A stretch of 64,000 nt of DNA, from positions 10,974,001 through 11,038,000 of the forward strand of contig NC_134999.1 in NCBI RefSeq assembly GCF_051020985.1, written 5' to 3'. This document shows, piece by piece, positions 49,216-61,135 of the stretch. The notes under the pieces were generated by a model. That model ran no database searches. It was not told where the DNA came from and was given only the letters and a program-made list of their open reading frames with translations. Source of the DNA: Nomia melanderi (Eukaryota > Arthropoda > Insecta > Hymenoptera > Halictidae). The position numbers and the translations under genes were made by a program. Each line of letters begins with the position of its first letter. Position 1 is the first letter of the stretch.

Positions 49216-51600
49216 AATAAAAATACGCATTCCACCCTTTCGCTGTCGTCGTTGCTTTTATCAAGCAGCTCCGCTACGCTGTAAACATACCCTAAATTCG
49301 AAGATAGAACCCAGGTACAGAACTCGGAATATTGACGACCACGAGCCGATGCGATGCATCTGAGAAGATGCACACGAGGGATGCAGTTGCACTTGTACTC
49401 GTACGCTTCAGGGTGTCAGGCGGGTCGTGTCGGGAGGAGAAAACGAGACGCGGCTTTGCCATTAGCCGACACCCGTCGTGCAACGCGACTTTCCCTGCCC
49501 CTCTGGCCCCCCATTCCTCGCTCGGTCTCCTTCACTCCCTCTCTCTTACCGCTCTTCTGGCCGCTGCACGCTAATTGGCAAACATCGGCTGAGCTCGCTT
49601 ATCGCGATCGGCCGGCGATTTTTGCAAATTACGACGCTCGTCCGACGCCGCGCGAACCAGCCAGCCAGCTCCGCCACGGAGATCCCTGATACCGTGTACG
49701 CTGATATCGAAACGATCCGCTGTCCTCCCCGATGCACGCGACACGCCTCTCTTCTCTTCCGTCTCCGATCTTTTCCCGTCTCACGCTTCGACATTCTTTC
49801 ACGCTGAGCCCGCTGTTCGCAACGTTCGCGCTCTGAATCACCGTGCCCTTATCGTTCGGCGGTGTTTCTTTTATTTGCTGTTTTTCGCGCACTTTGTATT
49901 TTATTCGTTTCGAGGTTGTTGACGATCTAACTGTTACTTTTACTTGCCGCTTTTGGCTTTTATTTATTCCATGCATTGCTGGAGATGTAGAAACTTTGAT
50001 ATATTCTGTGATAGTGAAAGTATTCTATTTTATTTTACTGAACTTTTGGTTAACACAGTTTTGTTTGAACAACAGTATAATATTTTCTCGTGCGATACTT
50101 TGTTTCGAGGATAATCGTGTTTCAAAATTTTCTACGTATCTGTATTATTGAACAGGACGTCTGGTAATGTGTCTGATCATAGCTCACCTTTTCTACTTCC
50201 GTTAAATACTATCGCACAAATTCGTTACATTTTAAATCAAATCGTTTCTTCAATCCATCTAAGTAAATTCCCTCAAAATTCTTCAGAGCTTAGAGTAATT
50301 AAAACTGCAGTAAAAAATCACAATCCTTTCCTGAATGCTTTTGCAAACACTCGCAGCGTCGCTATTGTTTCATAGTCGCCGGTTGAGCCGGTCTCCTGAG
50401 GAACTTTCGCAACAAATCCGTTAGCCGGGCAACAATGTAGAGGACAGAACGTTTCTCTAACCAGCGTCGACATGGAAAATTTGCCGGGTAAAATAATCAG
50501 GTCTCGAAACCCGTCCCGCAGACAGCCTGGCGCTCTTAGACTCCCGCCGCTTATCTGATATTCCGAGTGAAACGGAACGCGGATTTAACAGAATCCCTCG
50601 AAATAATTAAGCCACCGGATAATCTGACGCTTAAGATCCCGGTGGCCCTTGATAGCTGTGGGGCGAAACTGGCCCATTTTCCACTGTACTCTTCCGAAAA
50701 GCACGAATGATTGTCATTCCGCTTGACTTTAAACTTTCGTCACTCGTGTAGCTATTTGTGTTCGCTGTCTACGCGGAGAAGCTCTGTAGACCATTCCGAC
50801 TCTCCGTTTGCAAGAAATTTTATTCACAATCCCCTTACTTAGGGAGAACAATGAACAAAGAACGTTATGACTGTTCTCTTTATCTAGAACAATCCTAATT
50901 TCTCTATAAGAATCGCTTGCCTGTAAATAAGTAACAAGTTAAATCCGAAGCTGCTGTTTCTAAAGCTGAAGAATAGGATTCAATGCAATGACCCCATCGA
51001 TCCACTTCATTCAATCCCCTTCCCTAGTTTGTACAACACACACGGACACTAGATAACTTTCAGCAACGTGATTTACATTCAAGTTACAGTTCCTAGCTGC
51101 GAATGATTCACAGGTTAGACCCGGCGCTAGCTCCATTCAGGCGAAAGCTCTATTTACGTCGTCCCCGAAATTCTCCTTTCCGATTTCAAGAGCGACCGTC
51201 CACAATTTCACGACCGAGATTCGCGTTTCCGCGTTTTCGGGTGGGCGAAAGTCCGAAATGGAAGCAAAAAATGAGGGGAAAAAAGAAGGGAGATGGGACG
51301 AGAAGGGTTCGGGCTCCGCCGGAAGCACCCAGCGTGGCGTTCAACGCCCGTTTCTCGCGCGCTCTTCCTTCTCTCGACGGCAGAAATTAATTTCGGCCGT
51401 GGCGCGATAACTCACGGCCGCGCGTCGACGCTTTGACGCGCATAAAAATCTCACCGCGGTCAGCCGTTGGCGGAACTGCATGCGAAGCTAGCACGCAGCC
51501 GGTCCAGACCGGCGCGGCGCGGCGTCGCGACGTCCCATTCGTCTGAAAAAGGACCGGCCGCGACAATGCTCGCCGCTAAATGCAGAATACTACTTAATAG
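49216..51600. other. Gene-free stretch with blocks at 49230-49820, 50360-50800, 51100-51590
   Basis: No gene is supported. T/G-rich DNA (49850-49960) follows the first block and A/C-rich DNA (50200-50340) precedes the second. The block 51100-51590 is CpG-rich. Overlapping frames at 49332-49807 have no recognisable domain. Confidence 0.6.
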
Positions 51601-51849
51601 GACGACGGCGATTTTGATGACGACTATAAATCGGACAACGTTTTCAACGAAAACGATGTAGATGACGATTTTGGCGACACTTTCGACGACAACGTTTTCG
51701 ACAACAATTTCGATGCTGATTTCATTGGCGATCATTTAGCCGATGATTCCGTTGACAACAATTTCGTTGATGATTTCATTGACGATAATTTAAATGACGA
51801 TTTCATCGACATATTAATAATATTTCGCGTTAAACGTGCATCTAATTGA
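51601..51849 (+). repeat. Asp/Asn-codon minisatellite in an open frame
   Basis: Imperfect GAYGAYAAYTTY units of 12-15 bp are arranged in a higher-order 54-bp repeat. Units 51700-51753 and 51754-51807 are about 80 percent identical (43 of 54) with no gaps. In one + frame the stretch is open for 82 codons up to TGA at 51847-51849 and reads DNNFDADFIGDHLADDSV then DNNFVDDFIDDNLNDDFI. TAA TAG lies immediately upstream (51595-51600) and there is no Met in the repeat, so it is not a complete gene. It could be an exon fragment, a decayed repeat protein, or a non-coding minisatellite whose unit length is a multiple of three. Confidence 0.65.
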
Positions 51850-52749
51850 ATTGAATTTGACTTCGTCCGTAGACGTGCCATTTTGGATGATTTTATTCCT
51901 CGTAGAGCTTGCACTGTTGTTAATTTTAATTCGATTCGAGTCTAATGTAAACATGATTTAATTTGAATGTTTAATTTAAATGGAATGAACGTTTAAATGC
52001 TTGCCCTGTGAACGAGATATTTTCAAGAATTCATATTGTCGCTGATGTAGCTTCATTGTGGTCTGCGACTGAAATATAATAACCTAGATATAGTTTTTTC
52101 ATCCTGTAAATTCCTGGTTAATAGCTCGTAACAGTGCCGGCAAGCATTTAAGTAATTAGTAGTAGAAGTCCTTGGTCTAATTACTCCTGACTTAACGTAG
52201 ATTTAATCGCACATAACGATGACATAATCCAGGCATGCGGACTGTCTCTAGCCTAGCCCAGTTTATTGTCTCATTCGTTTTTTATTATTTCCTCGTGCTC
52301 GAAATAGGTGTTCCTAATGCAGGAACTCTGGATTAGTAAACGGAGTAATAATTTATCCAATTACCGCTGATCCCTTTTTACAATGTAATAACTGCGATAG
52401 TTTCCTGCTTAGCAATTTTCTTGACAGTATTCTTCTGACAAGAATTATCTTCTGCGGGAGGTGCCAGATGAATTAGATTAACCGTAGATCACGTGTAATC
52501 TGTGAATATCAAAAGTTAAACGCCTGCAATTGGAAGCAAATTCCTTTTACCTATTTGTGAGCCTCGATAATCGTCCGGAATTCCAAAACTGCAGCAACAG
52601 CGCCCAAGCTGAGCAGCAATTACACGGAGACCGGAAGTCGCCCACGCGCGCTTGGCCCTGTTCAGCCTCGAAACAGGGGACTAATTTAAGAAAGAGCAAT
52701 AAAAGTGAGCATTCGACGTGTAGCCGGGCAGCCGGCGTAACAGTGAATT

Positions 52750-52802
52750 GATTCTCAAACGGCTTGCCCGGCCGGCCTAAGGTCAAAAGCCGTTTGGGAA
52801 TC
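52750..52802 (+). other. 16-bp stem hairpin
   Basis: The arm at 52750-52765 (GATTCTCAAACGGCTT) pairs with 52787-52802 (AAGCCGTTTGGGAATC) over 16 bp, with one position that is G-U in + strand RNA and A-C in minus strand RNA, so the + strand form is more stable. The loop is 21 nt. It is shorter than a typical pre-miRNA stem (22 bp or more plus flanking stem), so a microRNA call is not justified. It may be a decayed inverted repeat or a small structured element. Confidence 0.6.
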
Positions 52803-53222
52803 GCATTAACGATACCCGGCCGCTGCACTGAACGAGCGACGAATCGTGCAATTAGTCCATTACCTCAATTACGCTCCTTATTATATATTGAGCCCCCGGT
52901 CGTCGATGGTCATTTCGTCAGGCTTCAAAGGGCAATTGCGCCGTCACCGTCCGACAATGATTTCGTGCGTCACCAGCACGATATTACGCAACGCATTTCA
53001 TTATTGAAACATCAGATACAGAACTGAAAGAATTGGAAATCGGAATTCGTGAATATTTTAGGCGTATCGGGCACATCTAAGCCTCGAGTATATTTTGGAT
53101 CTGGGTATGGTAGCGATTTATAGCTAGTTTAGGAAGGCAGTTGTTAGGAAAGCTTTGAGATTTGGATAGAAAAATGTTAGATACCATTTGAATTGTACTC
53201 TGAATATATTTAGTTAGGGTTG

Positions 53223-53256
53223 GGAGGTGTAATCGAGGTGTAATCGGAGGTGTTAG
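53223..53256. repeat. Short minisatellite, three 12-13 bp units
   Basis: Units of GAGGTGTAATCG type repeat about three times, the last diverged to GAGGTGTTAGG. It lies in T/G-rich DNA and no function is suggested. Confidence 0.7.
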
Positions 53257-54823
53257 GTTTGTAAATGTATTCTGGAATTCCTTCGGTTATGTTACGTGAC
53301 GCCTACGTTCGCCGGCCATTTTTGTTCCCCATTTTGACGAAATTGCTACCACTTCGATGCTGCAAATAGTCTAGTATAGGAAAGTTAAAAATAGACGAAA
53401 CAGATGTTTAAAAAAAAGTATCAGAAAATATTTTCTTGCGTTCGAGGACTATAATAGTTCAGGGACTCGTCAGCATCGGAACAGTCATTATACTTTCAAT
53501 GAGCAAGAAAGTCCCAGCCAGGTGATAAAAATTTATGTTGCATCGTTATTTCATTATTAAAGTGGGAGCACCTTTCTTCGTCTATAAACAGAAAGTTTCC
53601 GCGTCGACGTGAAATTCCCGACTCCGTAATCCCTTGGAATTCTTCGTCGAATACTCAACGAACGGGGTGGGTCCCAGGAGATTCGGCAGACACCGGAACG
53701 TTACTTAAACTTATGAACTTTCCGATCAAAAGTTCTCGCAAGTAATCCCAAATTTCAGGGAATGTCTGTGTGGTTAACTAGGATTCCGTAGGAATTAAAA
53801 AAGTATTGCTGCTTGTCACGGCTACTCCATAGACAAACCGTCGCCGAACGGATTCAACGGATGCGATTTATCGGGCGATGGATGCGATTCCATGGGATTT
53901 ATTTAAATGGCCGCGTGTAATAGAATCTCGTTAATAATGAGTCGCGTAATCTTTCGATTTATCGTCCTCGTCCAGCTTCTGCACCGCCTCTGTTCGATAA
54001 ACCTGCAACACGTGATCGTTTAATTATTTAATACGCGCGGGCTGTTTTGTTGTTGCGCAGAAAACATTCTCGCCGCCGCTGTTTCCCTCTATGCCCGTGA
54101 AATTCAAAATCCATGTCCGGGGCGATAAATTCCAGCCGGCCGGCCGGTCGGGAATTCATGTTGTTCGCTGCCCGTTCCCCCTTCTCGCGGGAAAGAAAGG
54201 CACCGAACGAACGAAACAAAGAAAGAAAATGTCGTCGGCATTGTGCCCGGTGATGCACTTCTGCAGATTTTTGTTTTTTTTTTGTTTTACCGTCCTTCGA
54301 AATTAATCGTTCGCGAGTGTTAAGGATGGCCGCCACTATATCAAAGTCACGTGACTTTTGTATGGCCGTAATACTCGAGCAATTTGGACGACACTTTTCT
54401 GGACATTATTCATAGCTACCAGGAGCTTAATGCACTCAAATTTCGATTGAATTTTTTTGTTCGTTCGCTGATACCTCGATGTACTGATATCTCGTCGATT
54501 AACCTCTCGGCGAAGCGTTTTAGTGTTGAAATATTACCAAATCCGAGAAAAGAAGCTACCCACATCGATCAAACATTATTTATAACACAAGAATTACACA
54601 AGTTAACCGGTAATCCATCACTCTGGCGTTAAAAATTCCAAAAAATGAAGCCACTATCATCGATCAACCATTCAATTCTCGTTCGGCGGTCGGTCGCGAT
54701 CCGAGCGATTCCCGACGCGCCTGGATCCCGGACACCGTTCGCCTCTCGAAAGGCGGCGCGAGATCCCGCACACCTTCTCGAGTTCCGGGGGGAATTTTTT
54801 CGCCGGACACGGGGAATCTCCGG

Positions 54824-54923
54824 CGAAGATTACGAGGTCGGGAACCGCGAGGGGGCCGGCCCCGGCGTGGGAGGGTGGAGACGCGGCTCTAACGAGATAA
54901 GTAGGTACGTAAATGCAGGCTGG
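54824..54923 (+). repeat. Duplicated GC-block core, copy 1 (CTAACGAGATAA)
   Basis: This segment contains AGATTACGAG near 54828, GGGGCCGG, and then a 53-bp stretch around CTAACGAGATAA (54889-54900). That stretch aligns with 59109-59160 at about 77 percent identity with one gap. It sits inside a CpG-rich block. Both copies lie in similar blocks 4.2 kb apart, so they may be a conserved regulatory core or remnants of a dispersed repeat. AGATAA is a GATA-factor type site. Confidence 0.5.
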
Positions 54924-54935
54924 GCTCCACGTGCG

Positions 54936-56891
54936 AGCTCCTATGAGAAGACGTTGCCCGTGGAACGGGCCAGGAACCAGATACGAGGGAGAGATTTGCG
55001 GAGGTTCCGGGTCGTTGGATATGTGCGCCGCCTACGCAGGAACGGGGCCCACTTCCACGGGCTGTCTCTTTTCCTTTCTACTACATTGCGACTTCCTTCC
55101 CTTTCCTGGATCCCGTGGCTCTTGTTTTAGCTGTTCGGCGCGGTTCGCGAATGAAACAATTCGGTGTTTCGCTCCGATTCGAAATTGTCACCTTTCTTTC
55201 ATACTATTTCTCATAAGGTGATTCGATAAATTTTGAATTAGGTCCAGTTTTCCTAAACATAGTCACTTGAACTTTTGATCCTTTGGTTTATAATTCTTTT
55301 CTGTCAATAAGAGTTATCTTGTTGTCAATAATTTTTTTGTATAGAAAGAAATTATATGACACAAATACAGTATGATGAATTATTAATAAGCATATGGTGT
55401 TATTCTTTTGTAGTTACTGTACCGATTCCGTTTTGATGAATTATACCTTTTTAAATGTTCGAGAAGTAATGAAAACGAATGACGTTATTCAGTCATCATG
55501 GAAATTTTAATTAATCTCTTTCTCATATTAATACGAGAAATAAAATCGTGCCACGCTCTGCATGACGGTTAAATTCGAATTCAATATGGTTTAGCGGCGC
55601 AAAATTTCAATTGTCCCTGTAATTACTCCCGCGCCTTTGACATCCTGAGTTTTAGTTAATATAACATCCCACAAAGAGTTAATTGAGCGATCAAAAGGCA
55701 TCGAGAATACACGCGGAATTTGTTTTTAAACATTTATGTTATTGAATCCCGCAAATGAAATTTCTCTCGGCTTTTTCGTAATCGAAACCGGGACGCGACC
55801 GCAACCGCACACGTGCAAGCAGACGCAACGATTTACAGTTTGCACCTTGCGTATTTATACGTTTCGAACAATTACTCGTGCAATTAAAACGCGGAATGAG
55901 TGAATTTACAAGAAAATATTTCCTAATATCGATCAAAAACGTACACTATTAAATAAATACAGCTAAAGCATACGCAGCGTGCACCGTCCGCAAGGATACA
56001 TCTTTTAGCAGGTTCAGCAGTCCCGGCGAAAAGTAAAAGTTACGCATAAGAGATAACAGGATCCATTAATTTCCGTCAGATTCAAAGAAAATTTATCTCG
56101 TTAGCGGAGCGAAACGCATCTCGGCCGAACGGTTTGCCATAAAAAGCTCGGGCCCGGGACGACCGTTAAAGTATCGTTTTGCTTCGAAGCATTACGCAAG
56201 CTTTCGAGCAGGTTATTACGAAGTTTTGTAAGCGATAAGTCTTCCGAAGCATCCCGGGCCGCATGTGGCGTATTCCGCAATCTTCTTCCCGCGGAGGATC
56301 TCCTCCTGTAATCTCAATTAGGAAGCCTAACGAGTTTACGGGAAGCCGGCGATATTAAATCGCAATAATTAGCCAATTTTGCCGCGGCGAGGATTACGAA
56401 AGCCGGCTGCGACAACTCCGTGAATATGAACCAGGCACTTTGCAGGAAGTTTATACACGTCAGACGCCCTGGGCGAGTCCGAAAAACATATTTTTCTCTC
56501 TCGTTTCTTCCTTTTTCCTCTGTCTTTTCGTTTTTTAATCGTAAGTTCTCATTAAAGGAAAGTTCTTTCTATCCGATTACAGTTGCCCGAACGATGGAAA
56601 AGCCGACGTCCTTTTCATCTGCCGCAATATAAAAGTTTCAACCGCCTCTTCATTACGAAGTAATCTACCGTGCTCGAATTTATTTACTTCGAAACTCTGT
56701 TCCCGATTCGGAGTTGTTCTAGCTTAAAGTAGCGGATATTGTGTTAACCTACATCGATAACATTTATTTCACGGCGTGAGATTAAAAAAATTTATTACTC
56801 GTATTCTCCTGTGTTTCGTTTAGATCATTCAGCTTGTTTTTTTATGAAGATTTTGCGATCGTTTCACGATCCCGTCGAGAATGAAAATGTT
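54936..56891. other. Gene-free stretch: end of GC block, AT-rich 55180-55960, mixed to 56890
   Basis: No gene is supported. T/G-rich DNA (55200-55450) follows the block that ends near 55150. The reverse complement of CTAACGAGATAA occurs at 56093-56104. Positions 56490-56540 are a short pyrimidine/T-rich run. Open frames are short and featureless. Confidence 0.6.
56093..56104 (-). promoter_or_regulatory. CTAACGAGATAA 12-mer, third occurrence
   Basis: TTATCTCGTTAG on the + strand is the reverse complement of the 12-mer at the heart of the duplicated GC-block cores at 54889 and 59128. The sequence outside the 12-mer is not clearly related to them. It contains a GATA-type AGATAA. Confidence 0.35.
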
Positions 56892-57139
56892 TTAACCCTT
56901 TGCACCGGAAAGGCGTCTTTCAGTCGCCATTTGATTTGACCCAACAAAATTATAAATCGTAAGATTCAATACTAAATTTTATATAATATATCAACATATG
57001 GAATATTCAAATAAAATACTTCTGTTCCTTAATTTATGGAAGATATTTCTTTATATTAGTGGCAAAAAGTATCATTAATGTTTCATCAGAAAATAATGAA
57101 TATTTATTGAGAAAAATATTGCCGAGTGCAAAGGGTTAA
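56892..57139. mobile_element. piggyBac-like MITE, CCCTTTGCACTC family, intact ends
   Basis: TTAA at 56892-56895 is followed by CCCTTTGCACCGGAAAGGCG. The right end reads GCCGAGTGCAAAGGG before TTAA at 57136-57139, giving 248 bp with both target copies. TTAA duplication and CCC/GGG-terminated inverted repeats are diagnostic features of piggyBac-superfamily elements. The interior is AT-rich with no transposase, so it would depend on an enzyme encoded elsewhere. This is the best preserved copy together with 61136. Confidence 0.7.
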
Positions 57140-57855
57140 GTTCTCTCTCTAAATGATCGTGTTAGGTACCTTCATCACTATTTGGATGGACTAAAAATCC
57201 ATTCGTAGATCTGTTGATATTTTCCCAGTACTATTTGCATCAATTACACACCATATTAATAAAACATACGAATAAAACACACTCTACCTACATATCGCAA
57301 ACAAAACGCAGATAAATCAAATTCCACAAACCGAACATACAAAAATTTTATTCCCCCATTTTCAACGCAATCAAAGCTAAGAACCCAGTAAGGCACACGC
57401 ATATTCAGCTCGACAAATCCACAAATTACCAATCTTCAAAGCAATCTACTAGAAGCATCATAAAACAACCTCAAACCCGACCGTCTCAAAATTCTCTCTA
57501 ATTGCGATCCTAAATCCAGTTCACTCGAATTAATCAGGCCGTGTAGCTTCCTCAAGAAGCTGACTAAAATTAATGCAAATTGCCATTCCAAACCTCGTCG
57601 AGAACACCGCGAGCATCGCTCTTCTCTAGAAACTGAAAGATGGGACCTTTCATTCGGGGCCCTTCTCTCGCAGTCGTCCGAACAGACAGACACAAAATTG
57701 GCGATGGAAGGAAGTGGGGCCAGTCTTCGTCAAAGTGACACGGAGTGAGCGTTAATAACGCATTTCGCGGAGCTAGCGAGAGTGTCAAACTTTCATATTT
57801 ATTAACGGGTGGAAGCAGGTTGAGAGAACTTTCCATCCGCGCTTGGAACACGGCC
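57140..57855. other. Gene-free stretch: A/C-rich 57235-57440, then a GC-richer block
   Basis: No gene is supported. A striking A/C-rich stretch (57235-57440) precedes a block at 57450-57850. Minus-strand frames 57436-57693 and 57570-57851 overlap in different frames and have no domain. Confidence 0.6.
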
Positions 57856-57898
57856 CTTCTCTTCTCTCTTTCCCTCTTTCTCTTTCTATTTCTCTCTG

Positions 57899-57938
<40 letters not shown>

Positions 57939-57998
57939 GTCGCATTCACGGCGCGAGTCCGCGCGCTTCGCTGCCTAGTTCTCTTCCTTCCTTCCTTC
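57856..57998 (+). repeat. (CT)n microsatellite with flanking pyrimidine and (TTCC)4 runs
   Basis: A 33-bp perfect CT run (57902-57934) is preceded by TTTCTCTTTCT-type pyrimidine DNA from about 57856 and followed, after a 45-bp GC-rich spacer, by four TTCC units (57982-57998). On the minus strand the run reads as GAGA, the binding motif of GAGA-factor-like proteins. That is a possibility only; simple repeats of this kind are common. Confidence 0.9.
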
Positions 57999-59064
57999 CG
58001 GCAAGTTGCCGGCGAAATTACACAACACCAGGAGACACAAAGGTGATGCGCGCAGGTTCTGCCGGCTGAAGAGACCCGCGTTAGTTAGCGCCGGTGAAGG
58101 ATAGTCGCGCAAGATTTTCCCGATCGGGATCGAGACACGTTCACCCGATTCGCCTCGATCTCCGCTCAAGTTTCCAGCCACTTTGTCAGGACGTGACGCC
58201 CCGTGACGGAGCGATTAGCTTACCCAGGTATTCCCGGAGTTTCGGGAAGCGCGCGTGGACAGATTCCGCCGGGAGTCGCCGCGATACGTAATGTAATTAA
58301 CCGGAAGCGATTGTTTTATTGTTATGGCGAGGCGGACTTGCTGCGAGATTGAAATTTGGCGAGAGATCTTCAGGCTTGAGCGTTTGAGGAAATATTTCAG
58401 GTAGAGAATTTGTTGAATGGACAGTATTAACTGGTAACGAATGAATGAGAATTTTCATTGTAAAACAAAATGATAATCTTCGGGATGGTCCGAGATTCAG
58501 GAAATACATAGATTTTAGAAGTTAATTCAAGATAATTTGAAAATTTAGATATTCAATGAGATTCTTTAATGAAATTTGAAAAAAAGGTTTTAACTTTGCA
58601 TTATTTTCTTCTTTCGAACATTATTATTCGAAAGCTTACCTATATACACGCAGATGTTTAAAAATAGATATTTTAATAAAATGAATCGATATAGGTATTC
58701 ACATGATTACATCAATCAAAATCTAGATACACCGATAAACCCGAAGTATCTAGAATCAGTGGAGACGAAGAGTTCCTTAACTCCACTATCAACTTCGACA
58801 AAAGAAGAAACTAAAAAACCATTTACCTCTGAAATCACAGTACCGTTCGCAGGATCCTACGCGTGATCTCAAGGGTGCAGGGCTCGGACAATACCGGTCC
58901 CGGCGAGACTTCGGATGCTTGATCGAGCCAAGATCGATCGAATCGCCGGATAACGTCTGACACGATGTTCGGTCAATTTTATGTTTACAAAATGGCTATG
59001 ATCTGCGTTCGGTAATGGGATTTCCCGGAGATAGGAGGGGCCGGTGGGGGTGCTGGGACAGGAA
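57999..59064. other. Gene-free stretch: GC block to 58290, AT-rich to 58860
   Basis: No gene is supported. Positions 58300-58480 follow the block. Positions 58740-58860 are A/C-rich and contain the end of a 70-codon frame (58654-58866), rich in Lys, Thr, Ser and Pro, which I attribute to that skew. At 58395 a fused TTTCAG|GTAGAG is a poor splice-like match. Confidence 0.55.
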
Positions 59065-59165
59065 CAGTCAAACGAGATTACGAGCAGATCGCGCCATCGG
59101 ATGTTCCGGGAGGTTAGAGACCCGCTTCTAACGAGATAAACAGGCACTAAGTGCAAGCCGCTTAC
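59065..59165 (+). repeat. Duplicated GC-block core, copy 2 (CTAACGAGATAA)
   Basis: AGATTACGAG near 59074 is followed by the 53-bp stretch around CTAACGAGATAA (59128-59139), homologous to the copy at 54889. An extra stretch separates the GGGGCCGG box from the core compared with copy 1. Both copies are on the + strand. The partial colinearity suggests an old segmental duplication or shared ancestry of two CpG-rich blocks. Confidence 0.5.
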
Positions 59166-61135
59166 GTTACAACGCGGACGCGTTTCCACGGAGCGGTGCG
59201 GCGCGGCGCGGAATAGATCGGGAACGACGGTCGTGTAGATTTGCACGCGTAGAAACCACGGCCGTGAAGTCGTGGCCGCTCGCGCAGCGACTGGGGATCT
59301 CGCCTCGGCACGGAACAGGTGAAAGCCGCGCGCCGAAGGAAGAATCGTCTGTCTCTCGCACCGTTTCGGTACACGCGATGCTGAATTTCAGCGTATCTCT
59401 GCGATCTGGCGTGCCGCGCGACCTGGGAACGCGCGAAAGCTGTCTGCGGCTGTTAACCCTTCATAAGTTTAACGGTACGCGTGGTGTACCGACGGTAACA
59501 TTTAACTTTTCCCGTGGATTCGAATTTTTCCATGGCATCTCGCTGGAATATTTAGAGGAATGAATGAACAAGGTCGTAATAGATGTTTTAAGTGCTTTTA
59601 TATGTTGGCGCAATTTTGAGATATGTTTGAGAGAATTAAAATTTATTGGAATTATATATTTTTTGTAATTGGTTTCGATGAATTATTAATCTCGTTAATT
59701 AGATATTTCTGAATGTTATTTGAAATTTGTATCTTATAAATCTTCGATATTTACTTCAGGTGTAACTTCTTTTCTTATAATCTTATCTTTTCTTACAAAA
59801 AGTTGGATGTTTCAAAATGGATCTCTCAACTACTTATCCACTCCTCGATTCGTCGAATCATTTATTCTCATTGCTTTCGTTACAAATTTTATGAATGATT
59901 ATAATAATTTGATCGATCTTCGAGTATTCTCCTTTCACATTAAAGCCATTAAGGGAGCTTTTCAAATATTCAGTAGCCTTAACTCGAGCCAAATATTCGT
60001 CCATTTAAGGGAGGATCTTAAGGGTAATTCGCCACACTCGGCAATTACAATTATCACCTTGGTCGCAGCCGAGGTTACCGCAAACACGTTACTTAACCAC
60101 TCGCCTTAAAATATTCTGTTAAACGCATTACGAAGTTTTCAGGTAAAATCTAACAAACACAAATGTCTTGAATTCTTTCAAGTGTTAATTAACCATTATC
60201 TTTTTTATAGAATTCTTAATAGTGTCCTTTCTTTTTCAAGTAAAAATTCTAAACAATAAAATAGTTCCTCCCACCACAGATGCGAATGAAATCGTAGTAT
60301 AAAAAGTTAAAAAAAGACTACGTACATCATATTTACTGAACTATCAATAATTCACGACAAAGCAGACAATTGTTCTATTCATCACAAGTGCAAAACTTCA
60401 AAGATAAAAATATTAGAAATTCCAAAATAATCATTCGTACCTCTCTGTATAACAAACAATATTGATTTCCATTAAGTTGTTTTAAAAACCTTCACCAAAA
60501 GTCTCGTCATTATACAATAAGCAGTTAAAAGAAGCCACCCTCGTGAGTCAGCTTGCGGCCTATTTCTCGGTTTTTTCGCTGCGACCGCGAGCACCCCCAT
60601 CGTCCGGCTGTATGGTTTCTTGAGGACGTTGCGCTATTAGCGTCCGAGGAGGAAAATCAATACGAGCGATGTTCCACTTACCGGTCGGTTGTTTCTGCAC
60701 TGTCTTGCGTGAACGAGGAACGACTCGGCCTGCTGCTCCGTCGAAATAAGTCGTCGTAACGGCGTGGATAATGCGTACGAAACGGCAGCCCGCGTACCGG
60801 CCTGCGGCTCCTCGAAGATACGGGACCCTTGTATTTCGCCCACGCGTCTGGTCCGAGCCGCGACGGCTTTTTGAAAAACGCGCCACCGTACCGGGACGGT
60901 AAAGTATGGGCCAGGTGCTGCGTTACGGGTATCGCGGCACGGTCGTCATGCCTCTTTTGCTGCTCGGAATACCGAATGCCACTGAACGTCATGTTTCTTA
61001 TTTTAATTGTACTTTTAACCTTGTACTGTTAATCCTTTAAGTTATAGAATCTCCTCTGCTTACGAAGGTGACGTATTTTAGAAGATTCAAAAGAAGATTG
61101 GGTGTAGGACGATTTTAACATTACGTCCGAGAGGA
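59166..61135. other. Gene-free stretch: GC blocks to 59500 and 60540-60980, AT-rich between
   Basis: No gene is supported. Positions 59560-59720 are T/G-rich after a block. The 129-codon frame 59720-60109 lies in AT-rich DNA and has no domain. Positions 60330-60530 are A/C-rich before the block at 60540. A weak TTTTCAG|GTAAAA lies at 60142/60143. Confidence 0.6.

Larger units (their letters stand above)
51850..54823. other. Gene-free stretch, mostly AT-rich, blocks at 52560-52840 and 54030-54300
   Basis: No gene is supported. A GC-rich segment at 52560-52840 holds the hairpin listed separately. Positions 53050-53280 are T/G-rich. Positions 54540-54650 are strongly A/C-rich ahead of the next block, which contains a basic 161-codon frame (54645-55130) with no domain. 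Confidence 0.6.

Noticed and set aside
54645..55130. 161-codon + strand frame, Arg/Gly-rich
   Set aside because: It is GC-block composition and crosses the duplicated CTAACGAGATAA core, which in the 59128 copy is not in an equivalent open frame.
58654..58866. 70-codon frame rich in Lys, Thr, Ser and Pro that looks protein-like
   Set aside because: It lies in an A/C-rich block flank, a skew that by itself favours Lys, Thr, Asn and Pro codons. There is no domain or clear splice context.
60131..60150. TTTTCAG|GTAAAA as a further ratchet point
   Set aside because: The donor is weak and a T-rich context makes a chance match likely.
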